The position numbers were made by a program, and so were the translations under genes. From a virus, in the IMG/VR virus record IMGVR_UViG_3300046501_000677, positions 1 to 34,988 of that record: a stretch of 34,988 nucleotides of DNA. One strand, given 5' to 3'. Below the pieces are notes generated by a model that worked only from the letters and a program-made list of their open reading frames with translations, was not told where the DNA came from and made no database searches. Position 1 is the first letter of the stretch; each line of letters opens with the position of its first letter. Positions 7,618-15,358 of the stretch are shown piece by piece.

Positions 7618-7646
7618 AGAATGATGCAGAAAACTGCATCTGTAAA
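7618..7646 (-). promoter_or_regulatory. Predicted early promoter (Cro side) with embedded operator
   Basis: On the minus strand, a -35-like TTTACA (7641-7646) and a weak -10-like CATTCT (7618-7623) are 17 bases apart. The spacer is almost entirely operator 2. Repressor bound there would block RNA polymerase on the early operon. The -10 match is poor (3 of 6). Confidence 0.45.
7623..7640. promoter_or_regulatory. Switch operator 2
   Basis: Perfect palindrome GATGCAG-AAAA-CTGCATC between the divergent regulators, 25 bases upstream of the repressor start. Same TGCAG-N4-CTGCA core as operator 1. Confidence 0.7.
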
Positions 7647-7664
7647 TAGCGGAGATGAAAAATT

Positions 7665-8012
7665 TTGCACCTTTCAGAAAAAATCGGCGCTCGCTTGCAA
7701 GAAGAGCGCAAGCGCCTGGGCCTGAATCAGGAGCAAATGGCAGAAAAACTTGGCGTGTCGAAACGCACTCAGGCCGGATACGAGGCGGGTACCAGTGAGC
7801 CGGGGGCTATCTATCTGAGCAGGGCGGTAGGTGAGGTCGGCCTTGACGGGCTATACGTCATAACAGGTCATCGAACAGCTGATACTGTCGATACCCTCTC
7901 CGAGAAGGAAAGCATGATCGTTGAGCAATACCGCGCCATCGCCGAGAGCGATCAACTAGCTGTTCACCGCATCATCGGCGCAATGGCCGAGCTGGCAAAC
8001 CAGAAGAAATAA
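7665..8012 (+). CDS. Prophage repressor, XRE-family HTH, 115 aa
   Basis: Lysogeny repressor. The HTH spans about 4-58: IGARLQEERKRLGLNQEQ, MAEKLGVSKRTQAGYEAG, TSEPGAIYLSRAV. It is followed by a short helical tail (LSEKESMIVEQYRAIAESDQ). There is no S24 peptidase domain, so RecA-driven self-cleavage is not expected; the antirepressor may do the inducing. The start is TTG at 7665, supported by GGAG 10 bases upstream; the ATG at 7655 is out of frame. It diverges from the Cro-like gene with two operators between them, and a hairpin plus T-tract follows the stop. The tail resembles the next small gene. Confidence 0.85.
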   Translation: MHLSEKIGARLQEERKRLGLNQEQMAEKLGVSKRTQAGYEAGTSEPGAIYLSRAVGEVGLDGLYVITGHRTADTVDTLSEKESMIVEQYRAIAESDQLAVHRIIGAMAELANQKK

Positions 8013-8026
8013 GTCGATTTGATTTG

Positions 8027-8048
8027 GCCGGGAACGTCCCCGGCTTTT
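8027..8048 (+). terminator. Intrinsic terminator after the repressor gene
   Basis: GCCGGG-AACGTC-CCCGGC hairpin (6 GC-rich pairs) followed by TTTT, 14 bases after the repressor stop. Confidence 0.65.
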
Positions 8049-8111
8049 CCAGCCGCGTACTCTCAACTGCATGTAACTTCCATTTGGTATCTACTCAATG
8101 GAGTTGCACGC

Positions 8112-8291
8112 ATGCGGCCAGAAGTACACATCAAGGACGATCTTGATCGCACTGTGGAAAGAACGTCATATTTAAACCCTCAAGAACAGAAATTTCTTAC
8201 GCTATATCGAGAATTGTCCGAGTCGGATAAGGGCTACCTTATGCGCGTCGCTGAAGTGATGGCTTTAGTAAAAGCACCATCACTCAAATGA
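8112..8291 (+). CDS. Small protein resembling the repressor C-terminal tail, 59 aa
   Basis: No HTH is present. Residues LNPQEQKFLTLYRELSESDKG then YLMRVAEVMALV line up without gaps with the repressor tail LSEKESMIVEQYRAIAESDQL then AVHRIIGAMAEL, sharing L, E, the YR pair, ESD, R and MA. If that tail is a dimerisation element, this protein could pair with the repressor and modulate it. The ATG at 8112 has GGAG 8 bases upstream; an upstream open frame from 8019 passes through the terminator and is unlikely to be translated. It lies between the repressor and a lipoprotein gene, on the same strand. Confidence 0.6.
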   Translation: MRPEVHIKDDLDRTVERTSYLNPQEQKFLTLYRELSESDKGYLMRVAEVMALVKAPSLK

Positions 8292-8371
8292 ATGCCAGTT
8301 GTTGCTAGATCTGTTCGGCAGCATGTCAATTGGTCAGCGTGTCATAAATATGTATTGAGAGGAGTAACGCT

Positions 8372-8734
8372 ATGGAAATTTTAAGATGGGTCGTTGCATC
8401 GTGCCTTTGCTTTACGCTTTTGGCCTGTGGGAACTCAGAGCCTTCCCAGCCCAGGGCATCGAGCGCGGTCAATGTTCCGGGTATAATGGAAAAATTCACC
8501 ATCGTTTCGGACGAGTATCTTTTACACCATAAACGTACTGTAGAGGTGAATCTGAACGAAGAGATATCCGAAGAGCACCTGACTGCGCTAGCGAAAAGCA
8601 TCAAGACGGCGGCCAAGCAAAGCACTGATCGAACCTTCATTGGTTACCGGGTTTCAGGGTCAACCGAAGTGGGGTACTGGGCGACAACCCATTATAATCC
8701 GAACCTTGAAGTTAGGATCCTCCAGCGGTATTGA
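8372..8734 (+). CDS. Predicted lipoprotein, 120 aa
   Basis: N-terminal signal peptide with a lipobox: hydrophobic VVASCLCFTLLACG, lipidation at Cys19. The mature part (ISEEHLTALAKSIKTAAKQS, then RTFIGYRVSGSTEVGYWATTHYNPNLEV) looks like a small alpha/beta fold I cannot name. Strong ribosome site GAGAGGAG 7 bases before ATG. It is transcribed with the repressor strand and followed by a hairpin terminator, so it is probably expressed in the lysogen. Envelope lipoproteins in this position are often lysogenic-conversion or superinfection-exclusion factors; that role is inference. Confidence 0.75.
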   Translation: MEILRWVVASCLCFTLLACGNSEPSQPRASSAVNVPGIMEKFTIVSDEYLLHHKRTVEVNLNEEISEEHLTALAKSIKTAAKQSTDRTFIGYRVSGSTEVGYWATTHYNPNLEVRILQRY

Positions 8735-8749
8735 TTTTGTAGAAGTTGG

Positions 8750-8778
8750 AAGCAAGCCTTTTGTTACAGGCTTGCTTT
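8750..8778 (+). terminator. Hairpin terminator after the lipoprotein gene
   Basis: Perfect 9-bp stem AAGCAAGCC / GGCTTGCTT with a 10-base loop, 15 bases after the stop. The following T-run is short. The 209-base gap 8735-8943 that contains it shows no other gene. Confidence 0.6.
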
Positions 8779-8943
8779 GATCACATTCAAGCACCGAGCA
8801 AAAATTGAGGCTAAGCAAATGTATGATCGCCCGGCTTGGTTTGCCCGGTTACACCATCCACGCTTGGGTCCAGTTATAGCTTGCTGGTCGGCATGAGCTT
8901 TGGCCTGTCTACGACGTCGACCAACTGAAAAGGAGGGCGAGCA

Positions 8944-9198
8944 GTGCCCATGCATAACCCCCCGCATCCAGGGGAAATACTCCACGACATGCTACCTGAG
9001 CTTAAACTTCAAATCTCAGAACTGGCTGAACTACTGCAGTTCCCAGATGAAGAGATGTGGAAGATCTGTAATGGTCAAGCACCTATCAGTCTCGACCTGG
9101 CGCTTAGCTTGCAGCGCGCAGGCCTGAGCACAGCTGGTTTTTGGCTTAGGGTGCAAAGACGCTATGACGTTTGGCAGGCTGGTACGTTCCCAACCTAG
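8944..9198 (+). CDS. HigA-like HTH antitoxin without a visible toxin, 84 aa
   Basis: Begins MPMHNPPHPGEILHDML, the hallmark start of HigA-family antitoxins, followed by an HTH-like region (LQISELAELLQFPDEEMWKI, then ISLDLALSLQRAGLSTAGFW). Slightly shorter than a typical HigA, with a weakly conserved recognition helix. GTG at 8944 is supported by AAGGAGG at the ideal 7-base spacing; an ATG six bases later is the alternative. HigB normally precedes HigA, but the 209 bases upstream carry no HigB-like frame or recognisable remnant. It may be a solitary regulator or an anti-toxin against host HigB. Confidence 0.75.
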   Translation: MPMHNPPHPGEILHDMLPELKLQISELAELLQFPDEEMWKICNGQAPISLDLALSLQRAGLSTAGFWLRVQRRYDVWQAGTFPT

Positions 9199-9241
9199 GA
9201 GCAGATTCCTGAATAATTCTTGATCAAGCTCAGGTCAAAGA

Positions 9242-9276
9242 TTGACGAGTAGTAGGTTCTAGTTTATACAATGTAT
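9242..9276 (+). promoter_or_regulatory. Sigma-70 promoter and operator of the MazEF-like operon
   Basis: TTGACG (9242-9247), 17-base spacer, TATACA (9265-9270). The inverted repeat ATACA-A-TGTAT (9266-9276) overlaps the -10 and suits autoregulation by the antitoxin. The start codon follows at 9296 with AGGAGG before it. Confidence 0.65.
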
Positions 9277-9295
9277 CTACATTTCAGGAGGGTTT

Positions 9296-9550
9296 ATGGA
9301 AGTAAAAATTCAGCAGTGGGGCAACAGTGCAGCGATCCGCCTTCCGGCGACCGTGTTGAAGCAATTGAGTCTGGTGAGTGGCGATAGCCTGACACTGGAT
9401 GTGTTGCCCGAAATGATGACGCTCAAGGCTAAAAAGGTTAAGCCTCATTACCGCCTGGCTGATCTGGTCGGCCAATGTGATCTTGAGGCCCCGGAGCCAG
9501 CCGACTTGGCAGCGTGGAACGCGATGCATCCGGTGGGCCGTGAGCTATGA
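9296..9550 (+). CDS. mazE: MazE/ChpB-type antitoxin (SpoVT-AbrB fold), 84 aa
   Basis: The N-terminal swapped-hairpin DNA-binding domain is clear: VKIQQWGNSAAIRLPATVLK, then LSLVSGDSLTLDV, the MazE/PemI/ChpBI pattern. The acidic C-terminal tail (LEAPEPADLAAWN) is the part expected to wrap the toxin. AGGAGG lies 3 bases before the ATG, so initiation is efficient. Its stop overlaps the toxin start by 4 bases (ATGA), giving coupled synthesis. The dyad over its promoter fits autoregulation by the pair. Confidence 0.88.
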   Translation: MEVKIQQWGNSAAIRLPATVLKQLSLVSGDSLTLDVLPEMMTLKAKKVKPHYRLADLVGQCDLEAPEPADLAAWNAMHPVGREL

Positions 9551-9894
9551 AGAGGGCTAAATTCAACCGTGGTGACATCGTTCGCCTTAACCTCAACCCT
9601 ACCGCAGGTCGTGAGCAACAGGGGGATTTCAGGCCAGCGCTCATCTTGACTCCAGCCGTGTTCAACTCCATGGGGCTGGCTGTTATCGTGCCCATCACTC
9701 AAGGTGGTGACTTTTCCCGCCATGCGGGCTTCGCCGTTACCTTGAGCGGATCCGGGACCGAGACGCAAGGTGTTGCGCTGACTAATCAACTGCGCAGCGT
9801 GGACCTTGAGGCGCGCGGTGCGAAGCGGATAGAGGTAGTCCCTGAGGTTGTCATTGACGACGCACTGGCGCGTGTCCAGGCGATGTTTGAATAA
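9547..9894 (+). CDS. mazF: MazF/ChpB-type endoribonuclease toxin, 115 aa
   Basis: PemK/MazF-family mRNA interferase. FNRGDIVRLNLNPTAGREQQ then GDFRPALILTPAVFN gives the conserved N-terminal strands and the catalytic-region Arg; VIVPITQGG and VALTNQLRSVDLEARG complete the fold, with the conserved QLRSVD segment. Length is normal and no inactivating change is visible. It would cleave mRNA when freed from its antitoxin, giving addiction to the prophage or abortive infection. The next gene is convergent, with a hairpin between them. Confidence 0.9.
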   Translation: MKRAKFNRGDIVRLNLNPTAGREQQGDFRPALILTPAVFNSMGLAVIVPITQGGDFSRHAGFAVTLSGSGTETQGVALTNQLRSVDLEARGAKRIEVVPEVVIDDALARVQAMFE

Positions 9895-9908
9895 AGTTTT
9901 ATGCAATC

Positions 9909-9929
9909 GAGCGCGATAAAAACGCGCTC
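9909..9929. terminator. Hairpin between convergent genes
   Basis: Perfect 7-bp stem GAGCGCG / CGCGCTC with loop ATAAAAA in the 48-base gap between mazF and the membrane-protein gene. No T-tract on either side, so any termination would be weak. Confidence 0.45.
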
Positions 9930-9942
9930 ATCTTCGAATACT

Positions 9943-11091
9943 TCAATTCAATGATGCATTGAATATACTCAAATCCACTTTAGGTCTCGGCTTATACAGG
10001 GTGGGGGTGCACAGGCCGGGCTCAAAGAGATATTTCCCTCCGGAAATACGTGTGGCAGCAATCATTTTTCCCATAGGAAGGACTGAAATAAACAGATCCT
10101 TGTTGTCAGGAAATCCGCACGCTCTCCCATCCGCATGGAACGATGTCATCACTATTATATCTTGAAGGTCTGAATCAATACTTTCTGATCTTAGATATCC
10201 TTCCCATATTGCTAGTGAGAGCGTGGCGAAAAACCCCAGTCCAATGAAAAGCGTCATTTCGTGCTTCATAACTACCTTTTTCTTTTTCTTTGGGTAAGGT
10301 GTTAGCTCATGATCCGGGTCGAGAATAAAAGATAACCTGTACGAAATATTGCTAACTGCTGGGTGGTCTCTGAACATTAGTCGTATCAGATTCAAAGTCT
10401 GCAATAAATATGCAGCTGTCCCGATCATGACTGCAACAATCCACCATCCTGTTAGAGTGAAAATGAAAGTTATTGCTTTCTGGGCTAAGGGGAAATTTTC
10501 AGCCCTTGAGTTGGTGTATGTGACTATGCTGGCATCTGAGACTATGCCTAAAACATACGTGGCCGCCAAAGTAATTATCCCTATGCTCCACTTTGTCAGT
10601 GTGTAGTGTTTCTTAATAACGGGAATTACCTTTAGCTTTAGGAGGAAGAGAATAACTGGGATTATAGTTGTAATGGCAATAAAAAACAGGCGCACGGGCC
10701 TGCTGATGCTCACGCCGGCTTGAGTAAGGGCTGTTAATACATAAATAAAGCCTACTAGGACTATGAATAATAGACTTGTTAATTCAAGTGCGTCTGACTT
10801 CTTCAGGTGGTTGTATAGTGTTATCGTTTGACTGAATAGGTATTTTGGTCTCAGAATGTTTCTGTAGTTAAAAAGCTTTTTAGGTAGCGTCCCGAATAAA
10901 AAAATGAATACTTTGGAAGGCATGGTTAAAAGTACAAATTTCGAAGCTCGCTGGATCTTGGGGGTCTTGGGTGATGCAAGCACCCCAGAGGTAGCCGGAA
11001 GTATCAGGTATATGAGGGCTAGAATTAATGCTGTGCTTGGCATGCGTAACCTTAGATTCCTTGGTTTCGAATTTCTATCGGCTGCCGGCAT
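9943..11091 (-). CDS. Multi-pass membrane protein of unknown function, 382 aa
   Basis: I recognise no family. Hydrophobic segments lie near residues 18-38, 104-124, 133-153, 168-188, 207-232 and 279-297. A weaker one near 58-68 may be a further pass. A very basic loop (PYPKKKKKVVMKHE, about 266-278) precedes the last helix. The C-terminal 85 residues are soluble, with three cysteines or fewer and a FHADGRACGFPDN motif. Base composition is clearly more AT-rich than the tail genes, as for a recently acquired gene. It follows D by 11 bases on the same strand and converges with mazF. The ribosome site is weak. Superinfection exclusion or membrane-acting defence is a reasonable guess, not a finding. 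Confidence 0.75.
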   Translation of the reverse strand: MPAADRNSKPRNLRLRMPSTALILALIYLILPATSGVLASPKTPKIQRASKFVLLTMPSKVFIFLFGTLPKKLFNYRNILRPKYLFSQTITLYNHLKKSDALELTSLLFIVLVGFIYVLTALTQAGVSISRPVRLFFIAITTIIPVILFLLKLKVIPVIKKHYTLTKWSIGIITLAATYVLGIVSDASIVTYTNSRAENFPLAQKAITFIFTLTGWWIVAVMIGTAAYLLQTLNLIRLMFRDHPAVSNISYRLSFILDPDHELTPYPKKKKKVVMKHEMTLFIGLGFFATLSLAIWEGYLRSESIDSDLQDIIVMTSFHADGRACGFPDNKDLFISVLPMGKMIAATRISGGKYLFEPGLCTPTLYKPRPKVDLSIFNASLN

Positions 11092-11102
11092 GATTTCTTT
11101 AG

Positions 11103-12362
11103 TTAATCACTCATCTTTTGCCACTCCCTATCCACCGCCCGCTTAGCGCTCCCCAACCCACTATACAAATGCGCCAACCGCCTAGGCCTGCTCTGATCCC
11201 CAGCCGTCACGCTCTTCTCCTTGCCCGTTTTCTCATCCCGGTAATACGCAATCACCCCCGTGTAATCGCCGCCGCTGTTATCCGCGAGCTCGGCTACCGC
11301 GTCCTGTGGCAATTTGCTTTCCAGGCTCAGGCTCATGGTGTAGCCACTATCGGCGCTGAGGCTGTGTTGCACGTTGCCGCCGTACCAGATGATGGCGTCG
11401 ATGTCGGGTTTGATGCCTTGCAGGGTGTAGGTCAGTTCGGGAATTAGGTCGGGGCGACCTTTGGCGAGGGTGTAGGTCAGGGTTGCGCTGCCGCGTTGCA
11501 GGCGGTTCCATTCGCTGCGGGCGGCGCGTAGGGCGCTCGGTTGGTCGCTGTAGGTGTGGCGCAGGTCTTTGAGGTTGTCGCCGCCACCGGCGATGGCTTC
11601 TTGCTTCTGGGCGCTGTTCACATCGTAGAAGTAGGCGCGTACGCCGTCGTAGCTGTCGCGGTCAGCCTGCAGAAAGCTGTGTTGGTCGCCATCGGCACGG
11701 GTCAGGGTGATGTGGGGCAGGTCAAGGCCGCTGACTGTCTTGCCGCCGTTGCTGGGCATGAAGATCAGGTTGCCGGCTTTGACGGTGGCCACCGCGTCGT
11801 ACTCTTCGCCCAGGCGGGTCAGCAGGTTGGCGTCGGACTCGTTGGCCTGGTCCAGTTGCAACACGGCCAAGCCGTCCAGTTCGCCGGCGATGGTGGCGGT
11901 CAGGTCGTTGGCGATAGCGATATCCCCCAGCACGTCGCCCACGGTGCTGTTGCTCCAGCTGCGTTCGCGTTTGGTCTTCAGGCCTTTGCGCAGGTCTGCC
12001 GATCGAGCGCGGATGCTCAGCACATCGGGCGCGCCGCTGTGCTCGGTTTCGTCGACGGTGTAGGTACCTTTGTCGACCAAGCCGGTGTCGCTCCAACCTA
12101 ACCACAACCGAATCACTGCGCCACGAGGCGGAATAGCCAGCAAGCCGTCATGGTCGCTGAGGCTGATGCTCAACTGGTCGGCTTCCATGCCTCGGTTGTC
12201 GGTCAAGTCGAGGCTGATCAGGCGCGGGCTGATGAGCTTGGCAATGTCATTACCGTCCACGGTAATGCGAAATGCGGGGGCAGGGTGGCTGGTTCCCTTG
12301 CGGACCTGGTCGGCGGTGTCTCGGATAAAGCCAGTGACCTTATCCAGCGCTTCGCCTATCAC
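11103..12362 (-). CDS. D: Baseplate hub / late control protein gpD, 419 aa
   Basis: P2 gpD family. It forms the baseplate hub that carries the tail tube and spike (equivalent of T4 gp27/gp44). Typical features: PAFRITVDGNDIAKLISPRL at the start, then LISLDLTDNRGMEADQL, LWLGWSDTGLVDKGTY and IWYGGNVQHSLSADSGYTM. The GTG start at 12362 overlaps the U stop by 4 bases (GTGA). It is the last P2-type late gene before the accessory membrane gene. Confidence 0.92.
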   Translation of the reverse strand: MIGEALDKVTGFIRDTADQVRKGTSHPAPAFRITVDGNDIAKLISPRLISLDLTDNRGMEADQLSISLSDHDGLLAIPPRGAVIRLWLGWSDTGLVDKGTYTVDETEHSGAPDVLSIRARSADLRKGLKTKRERSWSNSTVGDVLGDIAIANDLTATIAGELDGLAVLQLDQANESDANLLTRLGEEYDAVATVKAGNLIFMPSNGGKTVSGLDLPHITLTRADGDQHSFLQADRDSYDGVRAYFYDVNSAQKQEAIAGGGDNLKDLRHTYSDQPSALRAARSEWNRLQRGSATLTYTLAKGRPDLIPELTYTLQGIKPDIDAIIWYGGNVQHSLSADSGYTMSLSLESKLPQDAVAELADNSGGDYTGVIAYYRDEKTGKEKSVTAGDQSRPRRLAHLYSGLGSAKRAVDREWQKMSD

Positions 12363-12799
12363 AGCAGCTTCCTGGCGATGTTCATACCGGTACTGGTTGC
12401 CGCGCCGAGCATGTCTACCAGGCCGTCATCGATGCGTTTCAAGCTCAAGGTGAATTCGATACGGCGGGGCGTGCCGTCGCGAAAGAACAGCGTTCTGGTT
12501 TCGCTGATGCTCTCGATCACCCACAGCCCGTAAATCCGGCCGCTGCCTTCGACCATGGGCCAGGCTTTGCCGGTATCGGCCATCAGGCGTAAGGCGTCGA
12601 GGCTTAGCGCGCTCCCGGCCAGTTCTGGCAGGATCACGCCCGGTAGGGTGATGGCGTCTTCGCCACGGCCCAGGAACTGCCGTGCTGGTTGTGCGCCTAC
12701 TCGATTACTGCTGGGGTGACGCCAATCCGTCTGGCGTTGCATCTCCTGGTACGCGGCGGTGTGAAGGCTGAAAACGAACATGCCCAAGGCAAGCATCAT
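12359..12799 (-). CDS. U: Tail protein gpU, 146 aa
   Basis: P2 gpU family, a tail protein of the tube end. ALGMFVFSLHTAAYQEMQRQ at the N-terminus and WPMVEGSGRIYGLWVIESI are characteristic, as is RRIEFTLSLKRID near the C-terminus. Normal length. It lies 6 bases after T and overlaps D, in the standard T-U-D order. Confidence 0.92.
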   Translation of the reverse strand: MMLALGMFVFSLHTAAYQEMQRQTDWRHPSSNRVGAQPARQFLGRGEDAITLPGVILPELAGSALSLDALRLMADTGKAWPMVEGSGRIYGLWVIESISETRTLFFRDGTPRRIEFTLSLKRIDDGLVDMLGAATSTGMNIARKLL

Positions 12800-12805
12800 G
12801 TGGGG

Positions 12806-15358
12806 TTACTCCAGATCCTGAAGGCTGCTGCGACGGCGGGCTGATTTCTCGCTGTCGATGCGTGCCAGCTCTGCACGCACGGCGCGGGCGATGGCTTGCG
12901 GGTCCATGCCTTGGGCCGCATGGATGTTGATTTCATAGGTGTCGCTGCTGGAATACGAAGCTATGCCGGCACTGGCAACCGGTGGGCGGTCATCGATGGC
13001 CAACGCCGGGGTAACGGCTGCGCCCAGGGTCAGTGCTCCAGCGGCGGTAAGTTGTTTGCCCAGGCTGGCAACGGCGTTGAGCGGTCCGTTCTCGCCGTCC
13101 TCCAGGCCTTGAGTCAACCCGGCCATGGTGAAACCGCCCAGCTCAGCGAATACCCGGGAGGGGCTGTGGATGCTGAGTTTTTCCTTAAACCAGCCGGTGA
13201 GGCCATCGGCAATTTCCCCGATCTTGTCTTTGACCAGGTTGTATTTTTCGGTTATGCCCGAGAGCAGTCCATCAATCAGCATGCCACCGAAATCCGTAAA
13301 TTTGCCTGGCAGCTCGATCCCGAAATAGCTCAGCACTCCAGCGAAGGCGCTGTAGAACAAGCCCAGCGGGGAGAAGTTGGCCAACGTCGCCAGGATGCCG
13401 CCGATCCCGCCGTTAAACCCTGCGGTGATTTCCGCCCAGATCCCTTGGAAGTAAGGGACGATCTTGTCCCAATACTGGTAGATCACAAACGACGCCGTAC
13501 CGATGGCAGTGATTGCCAGGCCGATCGGGTTCATGAGCAAGGCGCGGCCCAGCAGCACGATGGCTTTGGTCACGAAGGGCAGGGCGTTTTTGCCGAGGTT
13601 CCAGAACAGTCCGATCAGTTTCGGCAGCCGGATGCCAACCTGAGCCAGCATCAGGCGCAGCACCAAAAACGGGCCGAAGATCCCGGCCAGTGTCAGCGCC
13701 AACGCCCCAACCCCTGCTGCCAATGCGGCCACGATAGCGGCACCTTTGACCAGCCCAGCAACAAGCACCGGGTTTTCTGTCGCCCAGGCCTTTACGCTGC
13801 GTATGATTTCGGTGAAGGACTGGACCAAGCCGCGCATGGTGCCGTTCTGCTGGTCTTGCAGCTCAATGCCCAGGTCTTCCCAGGTACTGGTCAAGGTCTT
13901 CAGGTCGCCCTTGAGGTTGTCCATTTTGACTTTGGCGGTTTTAGAGGACTCACCCTGGGACCCACGTAGCGTGGCAATCATCTTCTGCAGATCGCCATTG
14001 CCTGCCTGCTCCACCAACTGCGCCATGCCCTTTACCGCTTCTTCCCCGGCAATGTCCTTGAGCAAGCCGCCACGCACGGCGGTACCCATGCCTTTGGTCT
14101 TGTCGTAAATCTCTTTGAGGATATCGGGCATGGCGCGCAGGTTGCCGTTGGCGTCTGCTGTTTTGATGTTGAGCTTTTCGAGGGCCTTTTCTGCGGCTTT
14201 CGGCGGTGCTGCAAGTCGGTTCATGATCGAGCTGAGTGCAGTACCGCCCATGCTGCCCTGCAAACCCGCATCGCCGAGCTTGCCTGCCATGGCGGCAGCG
14301 GTCTCCAGATCCACGCCATAAGTTTTAGCCATGGGCGCGGCGTATTTCATGGTTTCGCCAAGCATGCGCAGGTTGGTGTTGGAGCGGGTGAAGGTACCCA
14401 CCAACACATCACCGAGCTTGTCCATTTCGGCTGCGCCTAGGCCTAGGCCCGACATAATGTTAGAAGCAATGTCGGCAGTTTCTGCAAGTTCGCTACCATC
14501 CGCAGAGGCCAGATCCAGCATCCCAGGCATTGCAGCTTTGATCGCCTTGGGATCAAACCCGGCCATGCCGAGATAGCCCTGTGCATCTGCTGCTTGGCCT
14601 GCGGTGTACTGTGTCGAACCGCCCAGCTCTCGGGCCTGATTACGCAGGCCTTTGAGGTCGTCAGAGTCTTTGTCTAGCCGCGTGACAGCTTGCACATTGC
14701 TCATGCTGGCATCGAACTCAAGGCCAGGCATCAACATCTTTGCCCCGCCATACAGTGCTGCGCCGCCAGCTGCCATACCCGCTGCGCCTTTGCCCGCCAC
14801 GCTGCCGGCCATTTGCTGCGCCCTCTGATAATCCTGCGTCGCACGGGTGGCCTGTTGCTGTTGGCGAGCCAAGGTTTCCAGGCGCTTGCGCTGGGTGTCC
14901 AGTTGGGCGTTCGTACTGGAGATGTCCTGCCTCAACCGTCGTTCGTGTTGCCCCAGTTCACGAGTGCTCACACCGGCCGCTTGCAGTGTCTGCCGCATCT
15001 GCTGAAGCTTTTGCGTCTGGCTGGTTTCCTGCGCGGCGAGCTGCTGCAGGTTGCGTTTGGCTTGTTCGAATTCCCGCGCCATTGCCCGTGTCGGGTTCTG
15101 GGTTTGGGCGATGGTCTGGCCCAGTTGCTGAGTGCGCAGTCGGGCAGCATCCAGTGCCGAACCTGTGGCGTTCAGGCCCCGTTTCAGTTCGCCGAAGCCG
15201 CTCAATTGTTTCTGGGTATCGTTGAGGTGCTTCAGGCGCTCACGGGTTGCCTTGAGTGCGTGCGCGGTCTGCGAGGATTGACGTTGTACGCCACGCAGCG
15301 GCGCGGTTGCCTTGTCGATCGTATTGAGCAGCACGCGCAGTTGAAGAGTGTTAGCCAT
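12806..15358 (-). CDS. T: Tail tape measure protein gpT, 850 aa
   Basis: Sets tail length and is ejected ahead of the DNA. The N-terminal 180 residues are coiled coil, rich in Gln, Arg and Leu. They are followed by the phage tape-measure core (FDASMSNVQAVTRLDKDS, then GSTQYTAGQAADAQGYL and GLQGSMGGTALSSIMNRL). Membrane-like segments occur around VLVAGLVKGAAIVAALAAGV and the next 100 residues. Its ATG overlaps the end of the E' frame by 8 bases, as in P2. Confidence 0.93.
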   Translation of the reverse strand: MANTLQLRVLLNTIDKATAPLRGVQRQSSQTAHALKATRERLKHLNDTQKQLSGFGELKRGLNATGSALDAARLRTQQLGQTIAQTQNPTRAMAREFEQAKRNLQQLAAQETSQTQKLQQMRQTLQAAGVSTRELGQHERRLRQDISSTNAQLDTQRKRLETLARQQQQATRATQDYQRAQQMAGSVAGKGAAGMAAGGAALYGGAKMLMPGLEFDASMSNVQAVTRLDKDSDDLKGLRNQARELGGSTQYTAGQAADAQGYLGMAGFDPKAIKAAMPGMLDLASADGSELAETADIASNIMSGLGLGAAEMDKLGDVLVGTFTRSNTNLRMLGETMKYAAPMAKTYGVDLETAAAMAGKLGDAGLQGSMGGTALSSIMNRLAAPPKAAEKALEKLNIKTADANGNLRAMPDILKEIYDKTKGMGTAVRGGLLKDIAGEEAVKGMAQLVEQAGNGDLQKMIATLRGSQGESSKTAKVKMDNLKGDLKTLTSTWEDLGIELQDQQNGTMRGLVQSFTEIIRSVKAWATENPVLVAGLVKGAAIVAALAAGVGALALTLAGIFGPFLVLRLMLAQVGIRLPKLIGLFWNLGKNALPFVTKAIVLLGRALLMNPIGLAITAIGTASFVIYQYWDKIVPYFQGIWAEITAGFNGGIGGILATLANFSPLGLFYSAFAGVLSYFGIELPGKFTDFGGMLIDGLLSGITEKYNLVKDKIGEIADGLTGWFKEKLSIHSPSRVFAELGGFTMAGLTQGLEDGENGPLNAVASLGKQLTAAGALTLGAAVTPALAIDDRPPVASAGIASYSSSDTYEINIHAAQGMDPQAIARAVRAELARIDSEKSARRRSSLQDLE

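Noticed and set aside
8735-8943. Possible HigB toxin remnant upstream of the HigA-like gene
   Set aside because: Read in all three plus-strand frames it is broken by stops and shows none of the HigB motifs; only a hairpin terminator is supported.
12896-13969. Plus-strand open frame of 357 codons opposite the tape measure gene
   Set aside because: Composition follows the antisense of gpT; no start signals.
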